A model generated the notes under the pieces. It ran no database searches and had not been told where the DNA came from. It saw only the letters and a program-made list of their open reading frames with translations. Positions 7,801 through 14,436 of a stretch of 17,424 nt of DNA are shown here, piece after piece. Source of the DNA: Firmicutes bacterium UBA1393 (GTDB lineage: Bacteria > Bacillota > DTU025); assembly GCA_002305255.1 (NCBI GenBank), contig DBQN01000084.1, positions 5,911 to 23,334 of the forward strand, read 5' to 3'. The first letter of the stretch is position 1, and every line of letters begins with the position of its first letter. A program made the translations under genes and the position numbers.

Positions 7801-8515
7801 TCGAGCGCTGCGTGCCGCAGTCGAATGAACGGATAGATTCGATCTCGTCGCCGTAGAACTCCACGCGCACGGGATTCTCAAGGTGGTGCGGGTAGATATC
7901 TACGAGACCGCCGCGCACCGCCGCTTGACCCCTGCCTTCAACCTTCGGCAGGATCTCATAGCCCGACGAAACCAGCCTGGAAAGGAGATCATCCATGTCA
8001 AGGCTCTGCCCGACGTTCAGCACAAACATGCCCCGCCTGTATACTTCGGGCGGCACCGTGCGCCTGCCCATGGCCCTGACCGGCACCATGATGGCACATG
8101 GCTCGCCTGTGAGCAACGCCAGCAGCGCCTGCCCCCTGGCTGAGGCGAGGTCGGCACTGATCTTGGTGTTTTCGTAGGGGAGCAAGTCGACGGCAGGCAA
8201 GACGAAGGCCCGGTGCGCCCCTGCCAGCACAGCGATGTCGGACGCCAGAGCCTCCGCTTCGAGCTGGCTGTGGGTCACGACGAGAAGCTGCCTGTTGCCG
8301 TGCTCGACGAGGCCTGCCAGGAACAGCGCCTTGGCCGTGCCTGACACGCCGGAGAGGCGCACCGGCTGCGCAGGCCGCCCGGCGACCGGCCGCGTCGGTC
8401 GCACCGGCGCCTCCGCGAGCCCAGGCCCCGCCGGCCCCGCTGGTCGCACTTCGACCGTCTTTAGCAGCTGGGCGTAGGTATCAGAATCCAGGAGGGAGCG
8501 AGTTACTCCGATCAA
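4877..8515 (-). CDS. mfd: Transcription-repair coupling factor Mfd
   Basis: A 1212-residue ATP-dependent DNA translocase that removes stalled RNA polymerase and recruits UvrA to lesions. In order: UvrB-homology region (about 50-270), degenerate middle domain, CarD-like RNA-polymerase-interaction domain (538-595), helicase core with Walker A GDVGFGKT (691-698), DEEQ box (792-795), TATPIPR (818-824) and QLRGRVGR (961-968), then the C-terminal TRCF regulatory domain (about 1050-1160). A Pro/Ala-rich stretch at residues 24-52 and an Ala-rich one at 272-300 are unusual and partly account for the length. The TTG start lies 7 nt after GGAGG. The fin gene that usually precedes mfd in Bacillus is missing. 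All key helicase residues are intact. Confidence 0.97.
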   Translation of the reverse strand: MIGVTRSLLDSDTYAQLLKTVEVRPAGPAGPGLAEAPVRPTRPVAGRPAQPVRLSGVSGTAKALFLAGLVEHGNRQLLVVTHSQLEAEALASDIAVLAGAHRAFVLPAVDLLPYENTKISADLASARGQALLALLTGEPCAIMVPVRAMGRRTVPPEVYRRGMFVLNVGQSLDMDDLLSRLVSSGYEILPKVEGRGQAAVRGGLVDIYPHHLENPVRVEFYGDEIESIRSFDCGTQRSTASLESVTITPAREFLYDSEVLERAIEAIQAEHARVQAAAANRGAVDRGVADRASIAHAAARDGERQLSERIAEHIEAFRQRGYFDNDEQYLPLFYRSRHTIFDWNPDALLVIDEPERVREGARGSEADVRETYASLLEAGLILPSQAELYFGADELMDTLEARHSLSLSLLSRGDDGFMLMAPVATPDIFSGRFDDLVHEIKKYRKRRYRVVCAVSTADRRDRLVHALEEQGIVAKAPIAVVDTPEEGSVTVVVAELSSGMVYPEIKLLLLTDGEIYGRQKKRRRVAPVDEAARISTYTDLRPGDYVVHVNHGVGRYAGVQTLEVGGVQRDYLLVEYAGEDKVYVPTDQVVLLQKYIGMDEAPPRLSRLGGAEWARAKSRARESVRDMAEGLLKLYAIREGVPGYAFSPDTVWQHDFEDAFPYEETPDQWRAISEVKQDMEKPRPMDRLLCGDVGFGKTEVALRAAFKATADGRQVAVLVPTTILAQQHYNTFVERFKGFPMKVAVMSRFQSDMEQRLIAAGLKDGSVDVVIGTHRLLSQDIQFKNLGLVVVDEEQRFGVAQKERLKELKKEVDVLTLTATPIPRTLHMAMVGVRDMSVIETPPENRFPIRTYVVEHNDTLVREVILREIDRGGQVYFVHNRVQNIDDVTAALMRLVPEADIGVAHGQMPEDRLERVMLQFLAHEFDVLVCTSIIESGIDIPNVNTIIINDSDNFGLAQLYQLRGRVGRTNRVAYCYLLFRRGRVLTETAERRLAAIREFTSLGSGYKIAMRDLEIRGAGNLLGAEQHGHIAAVGFEMYCRLLEEAIAELKGKPREAEPPPMVIGLPVDAYMPESFVPDSRQKIEVYKKINTISSMEQAAQLAKELADRFGQPPPPVENLLTIAALKVLASELGVVSMTGERGEVVVKFAEGIRHPGTNVIKIARPFRGRVTLGGGRTQSIRIRTQGLSEKELLNIMIYMLTEMNRANATMSE

Positions 8516-8600
8516 TTGCGTACCTCCGGCCTATGGGCATAGCAAAACAAGCCCAAGAGCCGCCCATGGGGAGGGAGAGCTCCTGATGCCGCCCAATGTG

Positions 8601-9176
8601 TCAAATGATTCTGTTGTACTCCGTTTGAGCCGCATCAATTCCCTCAGCCACTATACATAGTATGGCTGAGGTCGCCTTAATAATCGCGTCTGACATCAGT
8701 GGAAGCTCTTCAGGTTCAAAGCGGCCCAGCACGTAGTCGGCAGGATCCTGCCAGGCGGGCGGCCTGCCTATGCCCACCTTGACCCTGACGATCTCCTCCC
8801 TGCCCAGCTGCTCTATGATAGACCGCATGCCCTTGTGCCCGCCCGGCCCGCCCTGCGCCCTTATGCGCAGCCGACCGACTTCGAGGTCGAGATCATCGTA
8901 GGCAACTATCACTGACTCAGGGCCTACACCGTAGTATGACATGGCTGCGCTCACAGCATGCCCACTCAGGTTCATATAAGTGTGTGGCTTGACTATGAGC
9001 AAGTCACCATCGTCGCGCCTGGCCCTGGCGGCAAGGGCGGGGGCAGTGCGAAACGGCGCCGTACGAAAGGCCGTGCCCAGTTCGCGGGCGAGGCGATCGG
9101 CGACCATGAAGCCCACGTTGTGCCGGGTTATTTCATACTGCGACCCGGGATTGCCCAGGCCCACCACCAGATGCAT
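8601..9176 (-). CDS. pth: Peptidyl-tRNA hydrolase
   Basis: A 191-residue enzyme that cleaves peptidyl-tRNA dropped from ribosomes and recycles the tRNA. Conserved GLGNPG (6-11) carries Asn9, TRHNVGF carries the catalytic His19, followed by KPHTYMNLSG, YDDLDLEVGRLRIR and GGPGGHKGMRSI. All expected catalytic residues are present and the length is typical. The start is one base after the prs stop and has no good Shine-Dalgarno of its own, implying translational coupling to prs. In B. subtilis the gene is spoVC, and ctc lies between it and prs; that gene is absent here. Confidence 0.96.
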   Translation of the reverse strand: MHLVVGLGNPGSQYEITRHNVGFMVADRLARELGTAFRTAPFRTAPALAARARRDDGDLLIVKPHTYMNLSGHAVSAAMSYYGVGPESVIVAYDDLDLEVGRLRIRAQGGPGGHKGMRSIIEQLGREEIVRVKVGIGRPPAWQDPADYVLGRFEPEELPLMSDAIIKATSAILCIVAEGIDAAQTEYNRII

Positions 9177-9177
9177 G

Positions 9178-10125
9178 TCAGTCGAAGAGGATGCTCACGG
9201 AGAGCTCCTCGTAGATTCGCCTTATAGCCTCGGCGAACAGAGGAGCTACGGAGAGCACCGTTATCCTGTCGTAGGTGTCGTGCGCAGTGACGGGGATCGT
9301 GTTGGTGATGACAAGCTCTTCTATGCGCGATGCCTTCAGCCTGTCGAGAGCCGGCCCGCTGAGCACGCCGTGAGTGCAGCACGCCCTGACAGAGGTGGCA
9401 CCCCGGTCTAGCAGGGCCTGAGCCGCCTGCACGATGGTGCCCGCAGTGTCTACCAGGTCGTCTACAAGAACACAGGGCTTGCCGGCAACGTCACCGATGA
9501 TGTTCATAACTTCTGATATATTCGGCTTCGGTCTGCGCTTGTCCACTATTGCCAGGGTCGCACCGAGATGCTCAGCCAGCACTCGCGCGCGCGCCACGCC
9601 GCCAACGTCAGGCGACACGATGACGCAGCCCGTGAGGCCCCTCTCCTCGAGGTGCCGTGAGAGAATGGGAGCGGCTTTCAGGTGGTCGACGGGGATGTCG
9701 AAGAAGCCCTGTATCTGCGGCGCGTGCAGGTCAATGGCCAATACTCTCGTCGCTCCCGCCGCCGCTATGAGGTTAGCGAGCATTTTGGCTGCTATGGGCT
9801 CTCTAGGCAGCGATTTGCGATCTTGCCGTGCGTACGCGTAATAGGGCAGCACTGCGGTGATAGACCGCGCCGATGCGCGCTTCAGCGCGTCTATCACGAT
9901 GAGCAATTCCATGATGTTCTCGTGCACAGGCCTGCACAGCGACTGTATCACGAATACATCGGCACCCCTTATGCTCTCGTGGATCTGTACGCGTATCTCA
10001 CCATCGCTGAACCTGCCGACACTCGCCTTCACCAGGCTAGTGTCGAGAATGGCTGCGATCTCGTCGCACAGCCCAGGATTGGAGTTGCCGGCGAAGATCT
10101 TGAGCTTTCTGTGGCATGAGAGCAT
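9178..10125 (-). CDS. prs: Ribose-phosphate pyrophosphokinase (PRPP synthetase)
   Basis: A 315-residue class I PRPP synthetase that makes phosphoribosyl pyrophosphate from ribose 5-phosphate and ATP for nucleotide, His and Trp synthesis. Motifs: GRFSDGEIRVQI (37-48), YYAYARQDRK (95-104, ATP loop), DLHAPQIQGFFDIP, the catalytic-loop DKRRP (195-199), and the PRPP loop VDDLVDTAGT (221-230). Length is standard. ATG follows an AAGGAGG site by 12 nt, and only 4 nt separate it from glmU, so the two are cotranscribed, as in Bacillus and many clostridia. Confidence 0.97.
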   Translation of the reverse strand: MLSCHRKLKIFAGNSNPGLCDEIAAILDTSLVKASVGRFSDGEIRVQIHESIRGADVFVIQSLCRPVHENIMELLIVIDALKRASARSITAVLPYYAYARQDRKSLPREPIAAKMLANLIAAAGATRVLAIDLHAPQIQGFFDIPVDHLKAAPILSRHLEERGLTGCVIVSPDVGGVARARVLAEHLGATLAIVDKRRPKPNISEVMNIIGDVAGKPCVLVDDLVDTAGTIVQAAQALLDRGATSVRACCTHGVLSGPALDRLKASRIEELVITNTIPVTAHDTYDRITVLSVAPLFAEAIRRIYEELSVSILFD

Positions 10126-10129
10126 TTGG

Positions 10130-11476
10130 CTAGTTGTCCTCCTTGGAGGCCCGGGCCTGCCTGCGGCGCTCGACCCATCCCTCCTTGTTCTCTTGACGCG
10201 CGCGGGCGATGCCCAGCGCTCCTGCAGGAATGTTTGCTGTGATGGTGGACCCGGTGGCGATGTAGGCGTCCCGTGACACAGTCACAGGCGCCACCAGGTT
10301 GCTGTTGGCGCCGACGAAGGCTCCGTCTTCAATTGTGGTCCGGTACTTGCGCTCACCATCGTAGTTGCACGTAATTGTGCCTGCTCCGATGTTGATGCCC
10401 GAGCCCAGGTCGGCGTCGCCCACATAGCTCAGATGAGGGATCTTGGTGCCCTTCCCAACTTTGCTGTTCTTCACTTCGACGAAGTCACCGACTTTGACCT
10501 TGTCGGCAAGTTCGGTGCCCGGGCGAATGAAGGAGAACGGCCCGATATTGCAGTCATTGCCCATCTTGCCGTCGCGCACGCACACGTAGGGCCCCACGTG
10601 GCAGCGCGAGCCGATGACAGTGCGCCCTGACAGCACCGTAAAGGGCTCGATGATGGAATCCGGCCCTATCTCGACGTCCATGTCGATATAGGTATTACTG
10701 GGGTCAACGATGGTGACGCCACTCTCCATCAACTCAACACTCTTGCGCTCGCGCAGCACCTTGCCGGCCTGTGCAAGTTCTTCTCTGGAGTTGATGCCGA
10801 AACCCTCGGTAGCATCATTGAGGACGACCGCGCGCACGCGCTTGCCGTGGGCCACCAGGGCAGCTATGACGTCGGTGAGGTAATACTCTCGCTGGTCGTT
10901 GCGGTTGGATATGTTCGGAAGCTCAGCGCGCAGATCTGCGCAGTTGAAGGAATACACGGAGGTGTTCACTTCGCGTACTGCCCTGACCTCGTCGGATGCG
11001 TCGCGGTACTCTGTGATGGCCTTAAGGTCGCCGTTGACGCTCCTCACTATCCGCCCGTACTGTGCAGGATCATCAAGCACCATCGTGAGCACGGCCGCGG
11101 AGTAACCACCTGACGTCTGCTTCTCCACAAGGCCTGCGAGGGTCGACGCCCGCAACGTGGGCACATCGCCCGCTGCCACCACCACAGGGCCGTCGAAGCC
11201 TTCGAGCGCCGGAAGGGCCTGCATGGTGGCGTGCCCTGTTCCCAGCTGCTCATGTTGCCACACCACCTCGGCAGCGTCGCCGATGTGGGCCGCCAGAGCG
11301 TCGCCGGCATGCCCAACGACGACGATGATGCGAGTCGCCCCCGCGCGTCGCATCGCGTCGAGGGCGTGATCTATGATAGGCTTTCCCGCAACCTCGTGGA
11401 GCACCTTGGGCATCTCAGACTTCATACGCTTGCCCTGGCCGGCGGCGAGTAAGACACCTACAAACGGTATCATCAT
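10130..11476 (-). CDS. glmU: Bifunctional GlmU: UDP-GlcNAc pyrophosphorylase / GlcN-1-P acetyltransferase
   Basis: A 448-residue cytoplasmic enzyme making UDP-GlcNAc for peptidoglycan. The N-terminal uridyltransferase domain shows LAAGQGKRMKSEMPK (10-24) and GDVP (103-106); the C-terminal left-handed beta-helix acetyltransferase (about 250-448) shows hexapeptide repeats, His348 in HLSYVGD, and NIGAGTITCNYDG. Both active sites look intact and the length is normal. The ATG at 11476 follows TAGGAG by 6 nt; a second ATG is the next codon. It is the first gene of the leftward block, with a clear promoter at 11518-11546. B. subtilis name: gcaD. Confidence 0.97.
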   Translation of the reverse strand: MMIPFVGVLLAAGQGKRMKSEMPKVLHEVAGKPIIDHALDAMRRAGATRIIVVVGHAGDALAAHIGDAAEVVWQHEQLGTGHATMQALPALEGFDGPVVVAAGDVPTLRASTLAGLVEKQTSGGYSAAVLTMVLDDPAQYGRIVRSVNGDLKAITEYRDASDEVRAVREVNTSVYSFNCADLRAELPNISNRNDQREYYLTDVIAALVAHGKRVRAVVLNDATEGFGINSREELAQAGKVLRERKSVELMESGVTIVDPSNTYIDMDVEIGPDSIIEPFTVLSGRTVIGSRCHVGPYVCVRDGKMGNDCNIGPFSFIRPGTELADKVKVGDFVEVKNSKVGKGTKIPHLSYVGDADLGSGINIGAGTITCNYDGERKYRTTIEDGAFVGANSNLVAPVTVSRDAYIATGSTITANIPAGALGIARARQENKEGWVERRRQARASKEDN

Positions 11477-11490
11477 GTTCCACTCCTACC

Positions 11491-11519
11491 CTCAAATTGT
11501 AGGGCATAAGCAATTTGAG
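11491..11519. promoter_or_regulatory. Inverted repeat at the glmU start region, candidate operator
   Basis: Perfect 9-bp arms CTCAAATTG (11491-11499) and CAATTTGAG (11511-11519) flank 11 nt. The repeat touches the glmU -10 box by 2 nt and covers the expected start point near 11511, ending just before the ribosome binding site. Because transcription would begin inside it, a DNA operator is more likely than an RNA hairpin. No regulator is identified. Confidence 0.55.
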
Positions 11520-11546
11520 CATATCTCACACATGCAGCATAGTCAA
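11518..11546 (-). promoter_or_regulatory. Sigma-A type promoter for glmU-prs-pth
   Basis: On the minus strand TTGACT (11541-11546) and TATGCT (11518-11523) are separated by 17 nt, each one or two mismatches from consensus. The start point would be near 11511, giving a ~35-nt leader to glmU. No other comparable promoter is seen in the glmU-SASP gap. Confidence 0.75.
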
Positions 11547-11652
11547 CTTTTCGGCACTGTGCCAGACGCCTCAAGCAGCACCGGACACCCGCCAGCATAC
11601 CCCGACCGGCGGGCGGAGAAACTGCCCTCACAGGCGCGATGGAGGTGAAACA

Positions 11653-12093
11653 ATGCCCTCGAACAACAGCAGGAGTAGCAGGCGACGAAATCGTTCTCCC
11701 CAGTTACGCCGGGCGCTTGAACGCATGAAGTGGGAGACAGCTTACGAAGTCGGGACTCCCACGGGGCTCATCGAGGGAGACTACTGGGGTAACGTCAGCT
11801 CGCGAGACTGCGGACACTTAGGCGGACAGATGGTGCGCAAGATGATCGAAGCCGCCCAGGCCAGCCTGGTGGCGTCTACGTCAGCCGGTGTCAGCCATGG
11901 TTTCCATGAAGCCATGGGCACCCTGTCGACCTCCCAGTCGACCTCCCAATGGAACCACCCGCCAGGATGGCATCTCGATCCCGACAACAGATGGCACCTG
12001 GGAGCCACCAATCAGTATTCGGCAACCGAGCCAGGTCTGAATGAGCCACAGCCGCAACAGCAATCACAACAGCAGTCGTGGAACCCAAGCTAG
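11653..12093 (+). CDS. Alpha/beta-type small acid-soluble spore protein, long form
   Basis: A 146-residue protein whose residues 15-72 match the alpha/beta SASP family: LRRALERMKWETAYEVG, then YWGNVSS, GHLGGQMVRKMIEAA and a terminal Leu. The W-E-T-A-Y-E segment corresponds to the site cut by the germination protease GPR. Such proteins coat forespore DNA and protect it from UV and heat. Typical members are 60-75 residues; this one adds an Arg/Ser-rich N-terminus and a ~70-residue His/Trp/Gln-rich C-terminal extension ending in QPQQQSQQQ. The ATG lies 7 nt after GGAGG. It is divergent from glmU. No confident sigma-G promoter was found. A 12-nt tandem repeat (11925-11948) lies in the extension. 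Confidence 0.8.
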   Translation: MPSNNSRSSRRRNRSPQLRRALERMKWETAYEVGTPTGLIEGDYWGNVSSRDCGHLGGQMVRKMIEAAQASLVASTSAGVSHGFHEAMGTLSTSQSTSQWNHPPGWHLDPDNRWHLGATNQYSATEPGLNEPQPQQQSQQQSWNPS

Positions 12094-12135
12094 CCGCGTA
12101 AGCACGGTAAACACGTAAGTCGGCCTGCTATGGTC

Positions 12136-12158
12136 AGGAGGCGGATTCTCCGCCTCCT
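12136..12158. terminator. Strong hairpin between convergent SASP and regulator genes
   Basis: A perfect 10-bp stem AGGAGGCGGA / TCCGCCTCCT with a 3-nt loop lies between the SASP stop (12093) and the regulator stop (12162). No T-run follows on either strand, so it is not a classical intrinsic terminator, but its position fits a bidirectional transcription end or an mRNA 3' stabiliser. Confidence 0.6.
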
Positions 12159-12161
12159 CGC

Positions 12162-13121
12162 CTAACTATCGTGCCCGACGCCTGCGTCGAGCATGAACAG
12201 TACTTCCCGGGCTGCGTCTTCATCTGTTACCAGGTGAGTCACGAATCCACTGCGCATCGCGGCCAGAATCGGTTTGGCTTTCTGTTTGCCTCCCGCCACA
12301 GCCATGACGTGCCGAGCTTCGCTCAATTGCTCAAAGCTGACAGAAGTGGGACATCCCCCGATGATCCCTCTACCATCAATATCGAGGAACCAGCCACACA
12401 CCGCGGCTGCTACCTGCTGATGCTCCACAGCTTCGAGAGCTGCCATGAAGTACGGGTCGTGCGTATCGCTGAGCTTGCCCTGGCCGAGGCCGATGACTGC
12501 GCAGCCCAGCCGATCCCACAGTCGAGTGCATTGAGTGATCGAATCGTCCTGCATCAACAGCTTCGCCACATCAGGCTTGCCCACGTATAGCGGGGCATTC
12601 AAGTAGACCGGCTCACCGTTGAGCCGTTCAGCCGCTGTGTGCACGATTTGGTTGATCTGCGGCGCACCATCGAGACCGAGTCCACCGCCGGAGAGCGGTA
12701 CGACCTTTACACTGGGGCAGTCCCTCACGCGTGGAAGCGCCTTTACGGTTTCGTACACTGTTGAGCTGGCTCCGATACCTACGACATCGCCAGGCTTGAG
12801 TAGGGATATCAGCATGTCGGCGGACCTGGCACCCAGACGTGCCTTGAGCATCTCCGGCATACTCGAAGAACACACACGGCACCCCTGGAGCCTGAACGTC
12901 TGCATCAGCTGATCTTCGATGGCCTTCAGCCGTTTGGATGGGTCAACGACGGTGATATTCACTACGCCCTCATCCCTGGCGGCCTGCAAGAGCCTCGACA
13001 CCGCCGGTCTCGACAGTCCCAGCTCTTCAGATATGTCTCTCTGAGTCTTCCCCTGGAGATAGTACATCTCACTGATCAAAACGAGCATATCGACATCGTG
13101 TTCGCTTCTGCCTGCACTCAC
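12162..13121 (-). CDS. SorC/DeoR-type sugar-binding transcriptional regulator
   Basis: A 319-residue regulator of the SorC family (B. subtilis DeoR and CggR, E. coli LsrR). An N-terminal helix-turn-helix (about 26-46, TQRDISEELGLSRPAVSRLL) is followed by a phosphosugar-binding domain (about 60-315) with GDVVGIGASSTVYE, PLSGGGLG, CAVIGLGQG and VCGWFLDIDGRGI. Such proteins bind as tetramers near the promoter and are released or activated by a sugar phosphate. I chose the GTG at 13121, in frame behind GGGAGG; the open frame runs further but there collides with the divergent dehydrogenase gene. It most likely controls the divergent dehydrogenase-aldolase-HPr-EI genes. Confidence 0.9.
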   Translation of the reverse strand: MSAGRSEHDVDMLVLISEMYYLQGKTQRDISEELGLSRPAVSRLLQAARDEGVVNITVVDPSKRLKAIEDQLMQTFRLQGCRVCSSSMPEMLKARLGARSADMLISLLKPGDVVGIGASSTVYETVKALPRVRDCPSVKVVPLSGGGLGLDGAPQINQIVHTAAERLNGEPVYLNAPLYVGKPDVAKLLMQDDSITQCTRLWDRLGCAVIGLGQGKLSDTHDPYFMAALEAVEHQQVAAAVCGWFLDIDGRGIIGGCPTSVSFEQLSEARHVMAVAGGKQKAKPILAAMRSGFVTHLVTDEDAAREVLFMLDAGVGHDS

Positions 13122-13183
13122 GTTCCCCGCACGACCTCCCTGTGCCCGTCTATATTTGACATCTCCGTCAGTTTCCCCTGCGT

Positions 13184-13203
13184 TTGAACACGAACGTGAA
13201 CAA
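13184..13203. promoter_or_regulatory. Imperfect palindrome, candidate regulator operator
   Basis: TTGAACACG-AA-CGTGAACAA matches its own reverse complement at 7 of 9 positions per arm, and also contains TGAACA twice in direct orientation, 12 nt apart. It lies mid-way between the regulator and the dehydrogenase, the expected place for a SorC-type site. TTGAAC-like half-sites are reported for B. subtilis DeoR. Confidence 0.45.
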
Positions 13204-13268
13204 TTGTCAGAAAGGAATTTCGGCGCGACTGAGGAATTACTCACTCGCGACCGCGCTACATGGCAACG

Positions 13269-13285
13269 GCTGTGCGACGCACAGC
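13269..13285. promoter_or_regulatory. Perfect inverted repeat before the dehydrogenase gene
   Basis: GCTGTGCG-A-CGCACAGC, 8-bp perfect arms around one base, ends about 50 nt before the dehydrogenase ATG. There is no T-run. It could be a repressor site near the promoter or a leader hairpin. Its sequence is unlike the palindrome at 13184-13203, so two regulators may act here. Confidence 0.5.
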
Positions 13286-13293
13286 TTGTTGCT

Positions 13294-13314
13294 GTTTGAT
13301 GTTTGATGCTTGAC
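13294..13314 (+). repeat. Three tandem 7-nt units ahead of the dehydrogenase
   Basis: GTTTGAT, GTTTGAT and GCTTGAC follow one another directly, ending 20 nt before the ATG at 13335 and just before its ribosome binding site. May be a binding array or simple slippage. Confidence 0.6.
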
Positions 13315-13334
13315 GCAGCGAGGGAGGCGATAAG

Positions 13335-14393
13335 ATGGCAATCAAATCGAGAGCTGCAGTGATTGTGGAGAAAGAACACGTCGAAGTGCGCGAGCTCGAC
13401 ATGGCGGAACCAGGCCCCGGCCAGGTGCTCGTCAGGCAGAAAGCCTGCGCACTTTGCACATTGGAGCAACGCTTCTTCACTGGAGTATTCCCGAAGTATC
13501 CGGGGTGCTGGGGGCATGAGGTGTCGGGCGTGGTAGAGGCCATAGGCCCCGGCACGATAACCCCGCTGAAAGTCGGCGACCACGTGGCCAGGGGAGGCGG
13601 GAGCGCCTGCGACCAATGCTATGACTGCGCCATGGGATACGACTCGATGTGCTGGATTGAGAAGGAACGCCTGGCGCGACAGCAGGTAGGCGGAAGGGCC
13701 GATGGGATAACGGGTATCTTCGGCATGTCTCAATATGCGTCGGTGGATCCGCACAACCTTGTGAAGATGGCAGACCATGTACCCTTCGTCGAGGCTGCCC
13801 TTGTTGAGCCCATTGCGTGCGCCGTCAACGCCGTCGACAAGCTCGAAGTCGAGTTGGGCCAGACGGTTGTGATCATAGGCGCCGGTGCCATGGGATTGGC
13901 CAATGTGCTAGTGTGCAAGGCGCGCGGAGCCTTCGTGGTCGTTAGTGACCTCGACGCTCAGAGGCGCGAGCGGGCCCTCAAAGCTGGCGCCCATGCCGCT
14001 CTCGATCCGAGTGCCGGCGACATCGCCGAACAGCTCAACGCCATCAACGATGGCAGGCTGGCGGATGCAGTGATCGTCGCCATCGGAGTCAAGCCGGCAA
14101 ACGACGATGCCCTCAAACTCGTGGCCTCGTGCGGAAAGGTGATGCTGTTCGCATCTGCCCACCCTGGAGTGCCAATCTCCATCGACCCGAACATCGTGCA
14201 CCGGTCGGGCATCTGGATCACCGGGTCGACCAGCAAGAACCGCAAGTCCCTCATGAGGGCCTCACTGCTGATCTCGCGCGGCATCATCGACGTCAAACCA
14301 ATGATAGAAGAGGCCATGCCCATCGACCAGGCTCAGCAGGCGTTCGAACGGGCTGTGCAGCCCGATACTTACAGAATAGTGATAACAATGTAA
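13335..14393 (+). CDS. Zinc-dependent MDR-family alcohol/polyol dehydrogenase
   Basis: A 352-residue medium-chain dehydrogenase like sorbitol or threonine dehydrogenases. Catalytic zinc ligands are Cys41, His61-Glu62 and probably Glu158 (VEP). The structural zinc lobe is complete: Cys92, 95, 98 and 106 (C-x2-C-x2-C-x7-C). The Rossmann motif GAGAMG (182-187) is followed by Asp205 after the second strand, favouring NAD over NADP. It likely oxidises a hydroxyl of a sugar alcohol or phosphorylated polyol; the substrate cannot be told from sequence. The ATG follows GGAGG by 7 nt. It is first of a rightward series with aldolase (43-nt gap), HPr and EI, and is divergent from the regulator. Confidence 0.9.
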   Translation: MAIKSRAAVIVEKEHVEVRELDMAEPGPGQVLVRQKACALCTLEQRFFTGVFPKYPGCWGHEVSGVVEAIGPGTITPLKVGDHVARGGGSACDQCYDCAMGYDSMCWIEKERLARQQVGGRADGITGIFGMSQYASVDPHNLVKMADHVPFVEAALVEPIACAVNAVDKLEVELGQTVVIIGAGAMGLANVLVCKARGAFVVVSDLDAQRRERALKAGAHAALDPSAGDIAEQLNAINDGRLADAVIVAIGVKPANDDALKLVASCGKVMLFASAHPGVPISIDPNIVHRSGIWITGSTSKNRKSLMRASLLISRGIIDVKPMIEEAMPIDQAQQAFERAVQPDTYRIVITM

Positions 14394-14436
14394 CAGCCCA
14401 ACAACTGCTACAATGAAAGCCAGGGAGGAATGTAGA

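Noticed and set aside
8516..8600. A fin-like gene or promoter between pth and mfd
   Set aside because: The gap is only 85 nt; a TTGACA is present on the minus strand but has no matching -10 box, and no small protein with the Fin zinc-finger Cys pairs can be read.
13184..13203. CcpA catabolite-responsive element
   Set aside because: The sequence fails the TGnnAnCGnnnnCA pattern at several fixed positions.
13122..13778. N-terminal extension of the regulator frame up to 13778
   Set aside because: The extension overlaps over 400 nt of the dehydrogenase gene on the other strand; the protein family begins near the GTG at 13121, behind GGGAGG.
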